Shown here: positions 9,311 through 17,671 of the stretch, piece by piece | Layout of the letters: the number at the start of each line of letters is the position of its first letter | Numbering within the stretch: position 1 is the stretch's first letter | DNA from: Clostridium sp. BJN0013 | Lineage (GTDB): Bacteria > Bacillota > Clostridia > Clostridiales > Clostridiaceae | DNA length: 64,000 bases | Assembly (NCBI RefSeq): GCF_040939125.1 | Contig: NZ_CP162495.1 | Location: 1,860,001-1,924,000 of the forward strand | Direction: 5' to 3' | Notes under the pieces: generated by a model | Database searches by the model: none | What the model was told of the DNA's origin: nothing | The model's input: only the letters and a program-made list of their open reading frames with translations | Made by a program: the position numbers and the translations under genes

Positions 9311-10114
9311 ATGTATAAAGCTTATTGGGGAATGGAGTTTAATCCCTTTGAGAAAGGCTTAAGCGAAAAAAACTTTTTTCAATCTCAAGATTTTTCACAG
9401 GCAATGTCACGATTAGAGCATCTTAAAAATATTAAAGGAATAGGACTATTTATAGGTCAGTCAGGCATAGGAAAGACCTATACTTTACGATGTTTTACAA
9501 ATTCATTGAACTCAAATTTATACAAAGTTATTTATCTAACACTATCTACTGTTACAGTATTGGAATTTTATAAATCCCTCGCCTACGGCTTAGGTGTAGA
9601 AATCTATTCAAAGAAAATAGATCTGTTTAAAGCAATCCAGGAAAGAATTATTTCATTATGTAGGGATAAAAAAATCACACCTGTAATTATTGTAGATGAG
9701 GCACAATACTTGAAAACAGAGGTTTTAAATGACCTTAAATTACTATTAAATTTTGATATGGACTCTAGAAATTATGCTGTGCTAATACTTTGCGGACAAC
9801 CTCTTTTAAACAACATACTTTCAAAACAAATCCATGAAGCCTTAAAACAAAGAATTGTAATTAACTATAACTATGAAGGAATATCCAAAGAAGAAGTTAT
9901 TGAGTATATTTCTTCAAGGCTAAAGCTTTGTGGAGTGTTCACTGAAATATTTAACGATAACGCTTTAGAAGCTGTAAATTCTTGTTGTAATGGTTCTACA
10001 AGAATACTAAATTTTCTTATTGAAAAATGTTTAATGATAGGCTATCAAAAAAACTTAAAAGTTATTGATACAGAAACAGTAATGTTAGCGCAAAATGAGA
10101 TAAATCTTATTTAA
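9311..10114 (+). CDS. ExeA/TniB-like AAA ATPase of the transposon
   Basis: This 267-residue protein begins YWGMEFNPFEKG, the usual start of ExeA-type ATPases, and has Walker A GQSGIGKTYTL (about residue 56), Walker B VIIVDEAQYL (about 132) and the C-terminal lid of the AAA_22 group. The true start is the ATG at 9311 behind GGAGGAG, leaving one base after the transposase stop, so the two are translationally coupled. In related elements this subunit chooses the target and activates the transposase. Confidence 0.85.
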   Translation: MYKAYWGMEFNPFEKGLSEKNFFQSQDFSQAMSRLEHLKNIKGIGLFIGQSGIGKTYTLRCFTNSLNSNLYKVIYLTLSTVTVLEFYKSLAYGLGVEIYSKKIDLFKAIQERIISLCRDKKITPVIIVDEAQYLKTEVLNDLKLLLNFDMDSRNYAVLILCGQPLLNNILSKQIHEALKQRIVINYNYEGISKEEVIEYISSRLKLCGVFTEIFNDNALEAVNSCCNGSTRILNFLIEKCLMIGYQKNLKVIDTETVMLAQNEINLI

Positions 10115-10189
10115 TTGAGGAATTCGTAAATAAAGTACCTTTGTTTCCATAATAGATATATTAAACTTTGAAGAAATACACAATTTATT

Positions 10190-10213
10190 AGAGCAGTTAT
10201 CTGCTCTTTTTCT
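10190..10213 (+). terminator. Rho-independent terminator after the transposon ATPase gene
   Basis: AGAGCAG (10190-10196), loop TTAT, CTGCTCT (10201-10207), then TTTTCTT. It lies 75 bases after the ATPase stop. Confidence 0.7.
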
Positions 10214-10346
10214 TATATAGGTTAAATTTGCTTGCAAAAGTTGGTTAATTTATTGTGATTAAAGGATATTCTATTGTGAAAATCTATATTGGGCCAGGAT
10301 AAAATAGTTTGAAAAAAGTAGGAGAAAACAAAGTGTAAATCAACAA

Positions 10347-10372
10347 TTAAGTAATCTATTAAAATTACTTAA
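10347..10372. repeat. 9-bp perfect inverted repeat
   Basis: TTAAGTAAT (10347-10355) and ATTACTTAA (10364-10372) are separated by eight bases. The surrounding 10214-10427 holds no gene that I recognise. It may be an operator or a terminator remnant of a lost neighbour. Confidence 0.35.
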
Positions 10373-10427
10373 TAACTTTTATAATTTGTACTTTTTCTTG
10401 ACATAGCACCAATGGTGTTGGGAAAAT

Positions 10428-10730
10428 TATATAAATTATTTTTCATATCATGGATATGATTATTATATTGTTAGTTTAAGAGTACATGGTAAAAGTTATG
10501 GTAAAGAGAATCTGAATCAATGTAATCTAAACGATTATGTGCAGGGTATGCTTGGAGAAATAAATAATTTAAATAAAAAGCCTGGAATAACTGGAATAAT
10601 AGGTTGTTTTATGGGTGGAGCAATTATTCAGAAGATTATTGAAAAATATCAGGACAAAGTAAAAGCTGAGGTGCTTTTATCTTCTGCTGCTCGTTATTGT
10701 GAAGAACATAAAGAACTCGACGCAAAATGA
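10428..10730 (+). pseudogene. Decayed alpha/beta hydrolase
   Basis: Translation from about 10428 gives SYHGYDYYIVSLRVHGKSYG, then LNDYVQGMLGEINNLNKKPG, then IGCFMGGAIIQKIIEKYQDKVKAEVLLSSAA. This is the N-terminal half of an alpha/beta hydrolase: oxyanion strand, then nucleophile elbow. The elbow, which should read GHSMGG, is GCFMGG, so the catalytic serine is lost. The frame stops at 10730, about 100 residues into a roughly 270-residue family. It is non-functional as an enzyme. Confidence 0.65.
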
Positions 10731-10830
10731 TATGTAATTAATCTTGGCATAAGTATAGTACTTTAAACTAAATGGCTGAAAGAATTTCGTGAAAATAATG
10801 AAATAACCGTCTGTGGTTTGGTAAGCTTAG

Positions 10831-11037
10831 ATGTATAATGTCCGCTTTATAAGTTTAGAAGACCCTGCCATTGATACCTATTTCCACCCAGAAATTATAC
10901 AGGGAATAGAAGTCCCGATTACAGGATTGATGAATGATCGATATGCTGCCAGGACTTTTAAATTTTTATTCATTGACATAATTTATGAACTTTTGGAAGT
11001 CGGTCTATGTAGGAGTAAGACGGATATTTTAATATAA
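10831..11037 (+). pseudogene. Unrecognised short ORF, probably a gene remnant
   Basis: A 68-residue frame without a ribosome binding site lies between a decayed hydrolase and a terminator. I recognise no family. Coding-like sequence just upstream in another frame (EFRENNEITVCGLVSLD) suggests a frameshifted larger gene. Confidence 0.2.
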
Positions 11038-11069
11038 TACAATAATAAAAGTATGAAAATTTTAACTTT

Positions 11070-11110
11070 AGGGGATTGTATTTTTTATGATACGACCTCC
11101 TATTTTTTTA
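11070..11110 (+). terminator. Probable rho-independent terminator
   Basis: A 12-bp imperfect stem (11070-11081 with 11090-11101, including two G-U pairs and one mismatch) is followed by ATTTTTTTATTT. It separates the decayed genes on the left from the leader of the amino acid permease gene. Confidence 0.55.
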
Positions 11111-11264
11111 TTTAGGATATAAATATTTATTTTATTAACATAAAAAATTTTTTTATTTTTTATGTTAATAAATGTAATATATTATATTATTTGTATTTTG
11201 AATTTTGCAGTATAAGTTGTGCAAAAATTTTATGTTTTAATATTTAAAATATGAGTTTCAACTC

Positions 11265-11294
11265 TAACTTCATTTAATAAAAAAAATGAAGTTA
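11265..11294. repeat. 11-bp perfect inverted repeat upstream of the permease gene
   Basis: TAACTTCATTT (11265-11275) and AAATGAAGTTA (11284-11294) flank an eight-base A-rich loop. No run of T follows, so an operator is as likely as a terminator. The whole gap 11111-11670 otherwise holds only the promoter noted below and no riboswitch that I recognise. Confidence 0.4.
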
Positions 11295-11524
11295 CCTTAA
11301 CATACATAAATAGTATATATACTCGTTTTAAGAAATATTTTTATGTTGAAATGTATATCACTATATATGTAACTATTAATATCACATATTTGTAACACAT
11401 GTTGTCACTTTTGATGTTTTTGGATATGTCACATAAAAGAATAAATCATGATAAAAAATCCATATTATTAATAAAAATATATATTTTAACAGAGAATATA
11501 ATGTAAATATTCAAAATAAAGGTG

Positions 11525-11553
11525 TTGACAATTTTATTAAATGATTATATTAT
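11525..11553 (+). promoter_or_regulatory. Sigma-A promoter for the amine catabolic cluster
   Basis: TTGACA at 11525-11530 and TATTAT at 11548-11553 are spaced by exactly 17 bases. Transcription would start near 11560, leaving a leader of about 110 bases before the permease gene. AT-rich near-palindromic sequence follows (11565-11645) and could bind a regulator. Confidence 0.65.
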
Positions 11554-11670
11554 ACAGTTATTATATGACTATTTAATAAAAAAACCATAATATATTATTA
11601 AACAATTAAATAAAACAAAGTATATTTGCGTATTTAATAATATATTAGTTGATGTGGAGGAAAATGGAAA

Positions 11671-13101
11671 ATGGATTATTTATCAAATAACTCAAAGTTA
11701 AAAGTTACAGCTAAATCTGGACTTAGGTCAGAATGTTTATCTTTTTATGAAGTACTTGGTCAATCAATTGCTAATATTGGACCTACTGTATCACCAGCTC
11801 TTGCTATACCATTAGTTTTTGCTTTTTCTGGTAATGCAACCTGGCTAACTTATATTTTTGCTACTACAGGAGTATTTTTAGTAGGACTACATATTAATCA
11901 ATTTGCCAAGAGGTCTGCTTCTCCTGGCAATCTGTATACTTATGTAGGTAATGCGTTAGGGGAAGGGGCAGGATTTTTATCGGGATGGGCTCTAATTATT
12001 GCATATATGTTAACTGCTTCTGCAGTTATGTGTGGATTTTCAAATTATTTAAATGTAGTAGCTGATGTGGTTGGATTGAAAATACCTAGTACAATTGCAC
12101 TTGTAATAGCAATTGCTAGTGCTTGGTTTATAGTTTCCAGGGATGTAAAAATTTCAGCAAAATTAATGCTTGTATTAGAATTCATATCTCTTGCATTTAT
12201 ATTTACACTAGGAGGCATGGTGTTGGCACAAAATGGATTCAGTTTAGATATCAATCAATTTAAATTACAGGGAACATCATTTAATGATTTAAGATTGGGA
12301 TTGGTACTGGCATTCTTTAGTTTTGTTGGTTTTGAAAGTGCTACTTCTCTTGGTGATGAAGCAAAAAATCCTTTAAAAAACATACCTAAAGCTGTAATAA
12401 TAAGTGGATTGTTTGTGGGAGTGGCCTTTGTAGTACTTTCATATATTGAAGTGATGGGATTTGTAGGAAGTACTACAAAATTAAATGAATCATCAGCACC
12501 ATTATCATATTTAGCAAATAAAAGTGGTTTTGGTTTTATGGGATTTGCAATATCAATTGGAGCTGTTATTAGTTTTTGGTCTTGTGCAGTAGCTTGTATA
12601 ACTGCTAGTGCAAGGATAGTTTTAACTATGGCACAAAATGGAATACTACATGGATCTTTGGGGAAAACCCACGAAAAATATAATACACCTTATAAATCTA
12701 TAAATGTGATTTCTATAGGTGCATTTGTAGTTCCTCTAGTACTGGTATTGTTTAAATTTAATGATATGGATATATTCTCATGGGCAGGAACTATAGCAAC
12801 TTTGGGATTTTTATTCAGCTATGTAATGATAGTAGTAAGTGCACCGGTATATTTGAAAAAAATAAAAGAACTGAAAGCAATTAATATTGTTGTATCTGTA
12901 GTTTCCTTTGGAATACTTATGATACCGATTGTTGGCAGTATTTATCCTTTGCCGGAATTCCCTAATAATTTATTCCCATTTATTTTCTTAGCATGGATGG
13001 TAATGGGCATGTTATGGTATGCATTTAGAAGTAAAGAAATTAAGTTAAATAAAAAGTTCACTGAAAACGGGGAAATTGAGGAAACAGCAATAAATTTGTA
13101 A
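11671..13101 (+). CDS. APC-family amino acid/amine permease
   Basis: The 476-residue protein has 12 to 14 predicted membrane helices. It starts with the APC consensus region SFYEVLGQSIANIGPTVSPALAIPLVFAFSGNATWLTY in outline and has FFSFVGFESATSLGDEAKNPLKNIPKAVIIS near residues 215-245, the hallmark of amino acid-polyamine-organocation transporters. It is the first gene after the 11525 promoter and probably imports the substrate of the cluster, either an amine or an N-substituted amino acid. The substrate cannot be read from sequence. Confidence 0.85.
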   Translation: MDYLSNNSKLKVTAKSGLRSECLSFYEVLGQSIANIGPTVSPALAIPLVFAFSGNATWLTYIFATTGVFLVGLHINQFAKRSASPGNLYTYVGNALGEGAGFLSGWALIIAYMLTASAVMCGFSNYLNVVADVVGLKIPSTIALVIAIASAWFIVSRDVKISAKLMLVLEFISLAFIFTLGGMVLAQNGFSLDINQFKLQGTSFNDLRLGLVLAFFSFVGFESATSLGDEAKNPLKNIPKAVIISGLFVGVAFVVLSYIEVMGFVGSTTKLNESSAPLSYLANKSGFGFMGFAISIGAVISFWSCAVACITASARIVLTMAQNGILHGSLGKTHEKYNTPYKSINVISIGAFVVPLVLVLFKFNDMDIFSWAGTIATLGFLFSYVMIVVSAPVYLKKIKELKAINIVVSVVSFGILMIPIVGSIYPLPEFPNNLFPFIFLAWMVMGMLWYAFRSKEIKLNKKFTENGEIEETAINL

Positions 13102-13166
13102 AAAAATTGTAAATTTAATTTCAAGAATATTGCTAAAATTATGTAAATGTGAAATGGAGTGATAAA

Positions 13167-13886
13167 TTGAAAATAATCGAGTTATTACATGACAATGATC
13201 AGCCTAAAGTAACAAATGTTGATTTATGGTTGAAGAAAAATAAGAACAGTAGTTTTCAGAAAATTAAGGCTTTTAGCTTAGATTATCCTCAATTTAAAGA
13301 TGTAGACTTAATTATTATCCATGGTGGTTCCCAACATATTTGGAATAAGAATGAAGATGTGTGGTTGACTGATGAAATTGAGTATGTAAGAGAAGCATTA
13401 AAAAATAATATTTGTGTGATTGGTTTTTGTTTAGGAGCACAAATAATTGCAGAGGCTTTAGGAGGGAAGACTTATAAGTCAGAAGAAAAGGAGGTGGGGT
13501 GGCTAAATATAAAATTTACAACAGAAGGTAAAAAACATAGAATACTAAAAAGTTTAAATGATGGCTTTATGACTTTTCTATGGCATAGTGATCACTATAA
13601 TTTGCCACAAAATTGTACTGTTTTAGGATATACGGAAGCAGCAAAAAATCAGATCTTTGTAAGTAATATGTATAAAGCTATAGGATTTCAATTTCATCCT
13701 GAATATACAAAAGGAAATATAAAAGATTATATTGATAAATATGATGATTGTGTATGGTCTGGCGGAAGATTTGCTCTTGGAAAAGATAATATTTTAAAAG
13801 AAACCGAAAAAATTGGAAGTACCTATGAATTATTTGAAAAAATATTTATAAATTCAGTTCAATGGTTTGAAGAACAAAAAAGTTAA
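13167..13886 (+). CDS. Class-I glutamine amidotransferase-like protein (GlxA-position)
   Basis: This is a 239-residue GATase1 domain without a synthetase partner domain. The triad is present: nucleophile Cys in IGFCLGAQ, then His and Glu in FQFHPEYT. I set the start at TTG 13167 behind GGAGTGAT rather than the upstream GTG at 13149. In rhizobial glx operons a class-I amidotransferase (GlxA) accompanies GlxBCD; in the putrescine pathway PuuD hydrolyses a gamma-glutamyl amide. Either comparison suggests that this protein hydrolyses or handles a gamma-glutamyl compound made by the cluster. Confidence 0.7.
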   Translation: MKIIELLHDNDQPKVTNVDLWLKKNKNSSFQKIKAFSLDYPQFKDVDLIIIHGGSQHIWNKNEDVWLTDEIEYVREALKNNICVIGFCLGAQIIAEALGGKTYKSEEKEVGWLNIKFTTEGKKHRILKSLNDGFMTFLWHSDHYNLPQNCTVLGYTEAAKNQIFVSNMYKAIGFQFHPEYTKGNIKDYIDKYDDCVWSGGRFALGKDNILKETEKIGSTYELFEKIFINSVQWFEEQKS

Positions 13887-13900
13887 AGGAGATAAATAAA

Positions 13901-14545
13901 TTGTTAAATGCGTTTAAACGTTTATCAGAGGAAAAGCAGGTATATATTATAAATGCAGCTGCAGATATTTTTGGAGAAGAGGGTTTTCACCATGCAAGTA
14001 TTAGTAGAATCTGTAAAAAAGCGGGTATTTCAAATGGAGCATTATATAAGTATTTTGAAAATAAGGAAGCCTTATATTTTGTTGTAGTTGACTATATAAC
14101 ACATAAGATTGAAACAGAAGTATACAAAAAGTATATAGACAAATCCGAATCAATTTTTGATGATATTCATAATTTCCTTAGGGGATTAAAAGAATTTATT
14201 CAGAATTATCCTAATTACATTGTAATTTATTGTGATTTTGGCTCAAGTTCAATGAATAGATTTGCAGAAAGAACTTCTGAAAAATTCAGGATAGCTACTA
14301 GTTTATATACAATTAGGATGGTAGAACATAGTAAAAAAAGAAATGAAATAGACAATAATATAAAAAATGAAGTGGCTGCTTACTTGATTGATAATTATTT
14401 TACAATTTTTGCTTATACGTTAGTTGCAAAATATCATAACAACAGAATAAATTCTTTCTTCAGCATGGGAAACAGGAAGTTGAATGATGATGAGATAATT
14501 GATTGGATATTGGAATCTTTAAAAGAAACTTTAAAGAAGAGATGA
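13901..14545 (+). CDS. TetR-family regulator, probable local regulator of the amine cluster
   Basis: The 214-residue protein has an N-terminal HTH (IINAAADIFGEEGFHHASISRICKKAGISNGALYKYFENKEALYFVVV, about residues 15-62) matching TetR proteins closely, and a variable helical C-terminal domain. The TTG start follows AAAGGAGAT. It sits inside the cluster, 14 bases after the amidotransferase gene and before a hairpin and the glutamine synthetase homologue, so it probably senses the substrate or an intermediate. Confidence 0.8.
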   Translation: MLNAFKRLSEEKQVYIINAAADIFGEEGFHHASISRICKKAGISNGALYKYFENKEALYFVVVDYITHKIETEVYKKYIDKSESIFDDIHNFLRGLKEFIQNYPNYIVIYCDFGSSSMNRFAERTSEKFRIATSLYTIRMVEHSKKRNEIDNNIKNEVAAYLIDNYFTIFAYTLVAKYHNNRINSFFSMGNRKLNDDEIIDWILESLKETLKKR

Positions 14546-14562
14546 AAATTTTACCAATAAAG

Positions 14563-14580
14563 AGAGCGACTAATCGCTCT
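14563..14580. promoter_or_regulatory. Short inverted repeat between tetR and the glutamine synthetase homologue
   Basis: AGAGCGA (14563-14569), loop CTAA, TCGCTCT (14574-14580). No T-run follows, which argues for an operator, an attenuator or an mRNA-processing hairpin rather than a simple terminator. Confidence 0.4.
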
Positions 14581-14616
14581 TAACAAATTAAAATAAATAG
14601 AAACGGAGTGGTAATT

Positions 14617-15999
14617 TTGAAGGCAATATATGATAAAGAAGTGGTAACAGGATATAAAAAGTTGACTGAAGATGATGTTAAAAAATTAATTAGCAACAAT
14701 GAAATTGAAATGATCAGGGTTGAATATGTAGATATATTTGGTGTAAATCGTGCTAAACTTATTCCTTCTGAAATGGTAGACGAAGCCATGAAAGATGGAC
14801 TTGCCTTTGCCTCAGCAATATTTTGCATGGGACTTGATAATAGTCTGGTGGAGTATGAAGGAAAACTTGATTATACTTATGATGATATGAAAATAGTAGC
14901 AGATCCTTCAACATTTATAGTCTTGCCATATCTGGAAAAGACAGCTCTTATGCTTGGTGATATATATTACCATGAAAAGCCAATGAATATATCGCCTAGA
15001 TGGTTTCTTAAAAATATCATCGATAAATATCTAGAACTTGGTTATAATCCAATAGCAGCTGGAGAATTAGAATTTTTTCTGTTTAATAGATGTGAAGATG
15101 GAAAATCAATTACCCAGTATACAAATCAGCCTGGTAACTTGTATACCGAAAATATAAGAATAGATAGGAAAGGATTTTTGCCCCAGATTACAAAGAGCTT
15201 TAAAAAGATGGGCTATAAAATACTTTACATGAACCATGAATTTTATCCGGGGCAATATGAGTATAATTGGAAATATGGGCAGGCCTTAAAAAATGCTGAT
15301 GAAATCAGTATATTTAAAGGTGTATGCAAAGATATAGCAGATAAAAATGACTTGATGGCAACATTTATGGCAAAACCATTAAACGGTAACGGTGGAAGCG
15401 GGTGTCATTATCATGTATCACTCAACGGTTTGGAAACAGGAAAAAATGTATTTTATGATGAAAGTGACTCGGAGGGTATATCTGAAACTATGAAACATTT
15501 TATAGCTGGTGTGCTCAAACATGCTAAGGCTTTAGTAGCATTTTTGGCACCTACGATAAACTGCTATAAAAGGTATTGTCCAGATTCTTTCGCACCATGC
15601 CATATTGGCTGGGGATATGATAATAGAACTACTTATATAAGAATTCCAGATGAGAGAAAGGGTGCAACAAGGGTTGAAGTAAGGGCAGGAAGTGCGGCAG
15701 CAAATCCATATCTTGCACTTGGGGGAATACTGGCGGCAGGATTGGACGGAATAATAAACAAGCTTGATCCGCCGGAGGTAATAAAGTCCGATTTATACCA
15801 TGATGAGGAGAAACAGGTAGAATATGTACCTAGAAGTCTGGAAGAATCTTTAAAACTTATTGAGGATGATAAATTCCTTTGTGATATGGCAGGAGAGGAT
15901 CTCATGAAAATATTTTTGGCACTTAAAAGAATGGAAGTTGAAAACTTCAATAGGTCAGTAACCGACTGGGAATGGAAAAATTATTCTTATCATATATAA
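14617..15999 (+). CDS. Glutamine synthetase homologue (GlnT / gamma-glutamylamide synthetase type)
   Basis: The 460-residue protein has the beta-grasp N-domain (MIRVEYVDIFGVNRAKLIPSEMV) and the catalytic domain with the metal-ligand stretch AAGELEFFLF. The substrate loop reads NGNGGSGCHYHVSL, and the C-terminal RVEVRAGSAAANPYLALGG is the family's ATP/glutamate site. The TTG at 14617 lies behind GGAGTGGT. It is co-encoded with GlxBCD rather than with nitrogen-control genes. This points to the GlnT/GMAS class, which joins glutamate to an amine such as methylamine at the expense of ATP. The identity of the amine is inference. Confidence 0.75.
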   Translation: MKAIYDKEVVTGYKKLTEDDVKKLISNNEIEMIRVEYVDIFGVNRAKLIPSEMVDEAMKDGLAFASAIFCMGLDNSLVEYEGKLDYTYDDMKIVADPSTFIVLPYLEKTALMLGDIYYHEKPMNISPRWFLKNIIDKYLELGYNPIAAGELEFFLFNRCEDGKSITQYTNQPGNLYTENIRIDRKGFLPQITKSFKKMGYKILYMNHEFYPGQYEYNWKYGQALKNADEISIFKGVCKDIADKNDLMATFMAKPLNGNGGSGCHYHVSLNGLETGKNVFYDESDSEGISETMKHFIAGVLKHAKALVAFLAPTINCYKRYCPDSFAPCHIGWGYDNRTTYIRIPDERKGATRVEVRAGSAAANPYLALGGILAAGLDGIINKLDPPEVIKSDLYHDEEKQVEYVPRSLEESLKLIEDDKFLCDMAGEDLMKIFLALKRMEVENFNRSVTDWEWKNYSYHI

Positions 16000-16034
16000 A
16001 ATTATTTAAATTTAATATATTTGGAGGAAGAAAA

Positions 16035-16931
16035 ATGTGTGGTATAGCAGGAATAATAAATAAAGGTGGAATGGATGTTGCTTCAACTTTAATAAACATG
16101 CTTTCATTAATCCAGCATAGAGGACCAGATGCCAGTGGTATAGCTGTATATGGCATGGGTAAAGAAATTTTGTTGAGAGTTACAGAAGGAAGAAAGGGTT
16201 TGCATGATACTCTGGTTCAAATTGTAGAGAAATATGCTTCAATTAGTAGAGAAAAGATAACGGAGAGTAGAAATAATATTTTTTACTCTGAGATAATTTT
16301 AAATATCAAAAAAGATTATATAGAAAAATTGCACCAGGAGATTAACGAAGTAGATGGATTATATGTAAATTCTTGTGGAGAGGGAATGAAAGTATACAAG
16401 GATTCAGGATTAATTGATAATCTTCTTACTTATCAAACTATTGATAGAAATACAGCTACTCATGGAATCGGACATGTAAGAATGGCTACAGAAAGTGCAG
16501 AGGATGTCAATGCGGCACATCCTTTTGTATCGCCATTTTATTCAGATTTAAGCATAGTTCACAATGGACAGTTTACAAATTATTTTAATCTCAGAAGAAA
16601 ATTGGAAAACAAGGGTGCAAAGTTTAAGACTTTAAATGATACCGAAGCAGCAAGTCATTTAATTGCTTATGCAATGAGTGAAAATGGAGGAGATTTAGAG
16701 GGAGCCCTGCATTATGCTTCAGATCAATTTGATGGGATTTACTGTATTATAGCGTCCACATCAGATCAGATTGGAATAGCTAAGGATAAATTGGGAATAA
16801 AACCCCTGCTGATTTTTGAAAAGGACGGAACAATACTATTGGGATCAGAACAAATTGAATTTACATCTATTTTCCCAGATGTATATGCGGAGGAAATAGA
16901 GCCAGGAGAGGTGAGAGTATGGAATTTATAG
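16035..16931 (+). CDS. Class-II glutamine amidotransferase, GlxB/MgsA type
   Basis: A 298-residue Ntn-hydrolase domain starting MCGIAGI, so that Cys2 becomes the N-terminal nucleophile. It also has HRGPDASGIAVYG, GHVRMATESAEDVNAAHPF and SIVHNGQFTNY, all expected of glutamate-synthase-type glutaminases. The longer frame from 15972 is rejected because MCG must be N-terminal and GGAGGAAG precedes 16035. In N-methylglutamate synthase this subunit takes the amino group off the gamma position of glutamine or of gamma-glutamylmethylamide. Confidence 0.85.
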   Translation: MCGIAGIINKGGMDVASTLINMLSLIQHRGPDASGIAVYGMGKEILLRVTEGRKGLHDTLVQIVEKYASISREKITESRNNIFYSEIILNIKKDYIEKLHQEINEVDGLYVNSCGEGMKVYKDSGLIDNLLTYQTIDRNTATHGIGHVRMATESAEDVNAAHPFVSPFYSDLSIVHNGQFTNYFNLRRKLENKGAKFKTLNDTEAASHLIAYAMSENGGDLEGALHYASDQFDGIYCIIASTSDQIGIAKDKLGIKPLLIFEKDGTILLGSEQIEFTSIFPDVYAEEIEPGEVRVWNL

Positions 16932-17671
16932 ATGCTAAGAATTTGAAAAGTAAAGAATTAAATGAAGCAATAAGAGAATGTTTTGAAAAAGATAATGAGG
17001 TAACTGTCCAAAATTGTCACTCTATGCATAATGTAGCTATTGGACTATCTCAAAAAGGTACTGTGATGATAAAAGGAAGTACTGGTTTTTATACAGGTGG
17101 TTTCTTGGAAGGAACCAAAGTTGTTGTTGATGGAAATGTAGGCTGGTATGTTGGAGATAATATGATGGATGGAGAGCTTATAGTAACGAAGAATACAGGA
17201 TGTAATGCAGGCAGTTATTTTTATGGAGGTACTATGGTGATTTATGGAGGCACTGGAAGTAGGGTTGGATATGGGATGAAAGGTGGAACTATTATAGTGT
17301 GTGGATCGGCAGGTATGTGGGCTGGACAGATGACGCTAGGCGGGAAATTAATAATTTTGGGAAAAGTTGGAAAGAAAATTGGAGAGTCCATGTATAAAGG
17401 AGTGATATTTACTCAGGATAAAGATGTTGAGAATAAAATTGGAGGAAATGTCTATGTTGATAATACCACGGAAGAAGAAAAAGGGGAGTTAAATCAATTG
17501 TTTATCAGGTATGATATTAAAACAGATGCAGATAATTTTAAAGCAATAAGGCCTTCCTCTACAGGAAGACATAAATATATACTGTTTAAACCGCAGCTGT
17601 CCAAAAAAATTGATGAGGAGGAAAGAAATATATGGCTACTGAAGTTGATGAAAAAATGGGATCAAAGATAA
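16919..17671 (+). CDS. GXGXG-domain glutamate-synthase-like subunit, GlxC/MgsB type
   Basis: The 250-residue protein is a right-handed beta-helix built from repeated glycine-rich turns (GSTGFYTGGFLEGTKVVVDGNVGWYVGDNMMDG and GGTIIVCGSAGMWAGQMTLGG in outline), matching the C-terminal GXGXG domain of glutamate synthase as a free-standing subunit. It overlaps the GlxB gene by 13 bases, so the two are translationally coupled. In the complex it is a structural partner joining the glutaminase and FMN subunits. Confidence 0.85.
   Translation: MEFIDAKNLKSKELNEAIRECFEKDNEVTVQNCHSMHNVAIGLSQKGTVMIKGSTGFYTGGFLEGTKVVVDGNVGWYVGDNMMDGELIVTKNTGCNAGSYFYGGTMVIYGGTGSRVGYGMKGGTIIVCGSAGMWAGQMTLGGKLIILGKVGKKIGESMYKGVIFTQDKDVENKIGGNVYVDNTTEEEKGELNQLFIRYDIKTDADNFKAIRPSSTGRHKYILFKPQLSKKIDEEERNIWLLKLMKKWDQR

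Larger units (their letters stand above)
7298..10213 (+). mobile_element. Transposon with zinc-ribbon protein, DD(35)E transposase and ExeA/TniB-like ATPase
   Basis: Three co-directional genes form the element: a DUF6431-like zinc-ribbon protein, an rve-type transposase and an AAA ATPase. A transposase followed at once by an ATPase is the logic of IS21 (IstA/B), Tn7 (TnsB/C), Mu (A/B) and Tn5053 (TniA/B). The ends are not certain. The outer limits given are the first start codon and the terminator after the ATPase gene. ATGGA-rich sequence at 7297-7325 and the complement of 10128-10155 show only weak inverted similarity, and I found no target duplication. Confidence 0.65.

Noticed and set aside
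7961-10396. GTACTTTTTC direct repeats (about 7965 and 10386) as transposon target duplication
   Set aside because: The ten-base match is T-rich, lies inside the first gene's 3' flank rather than outside the element, and no inverted ends adjoin it.
11040-11670. Possible riboswitch in the long leader of the amino acid permease gene
   Set aside because: I looked for conserved glycine, lysine, guanidine, T-box and SAM motifs and found none. Only a terminator, an inverted repeat and a promoter are visible.
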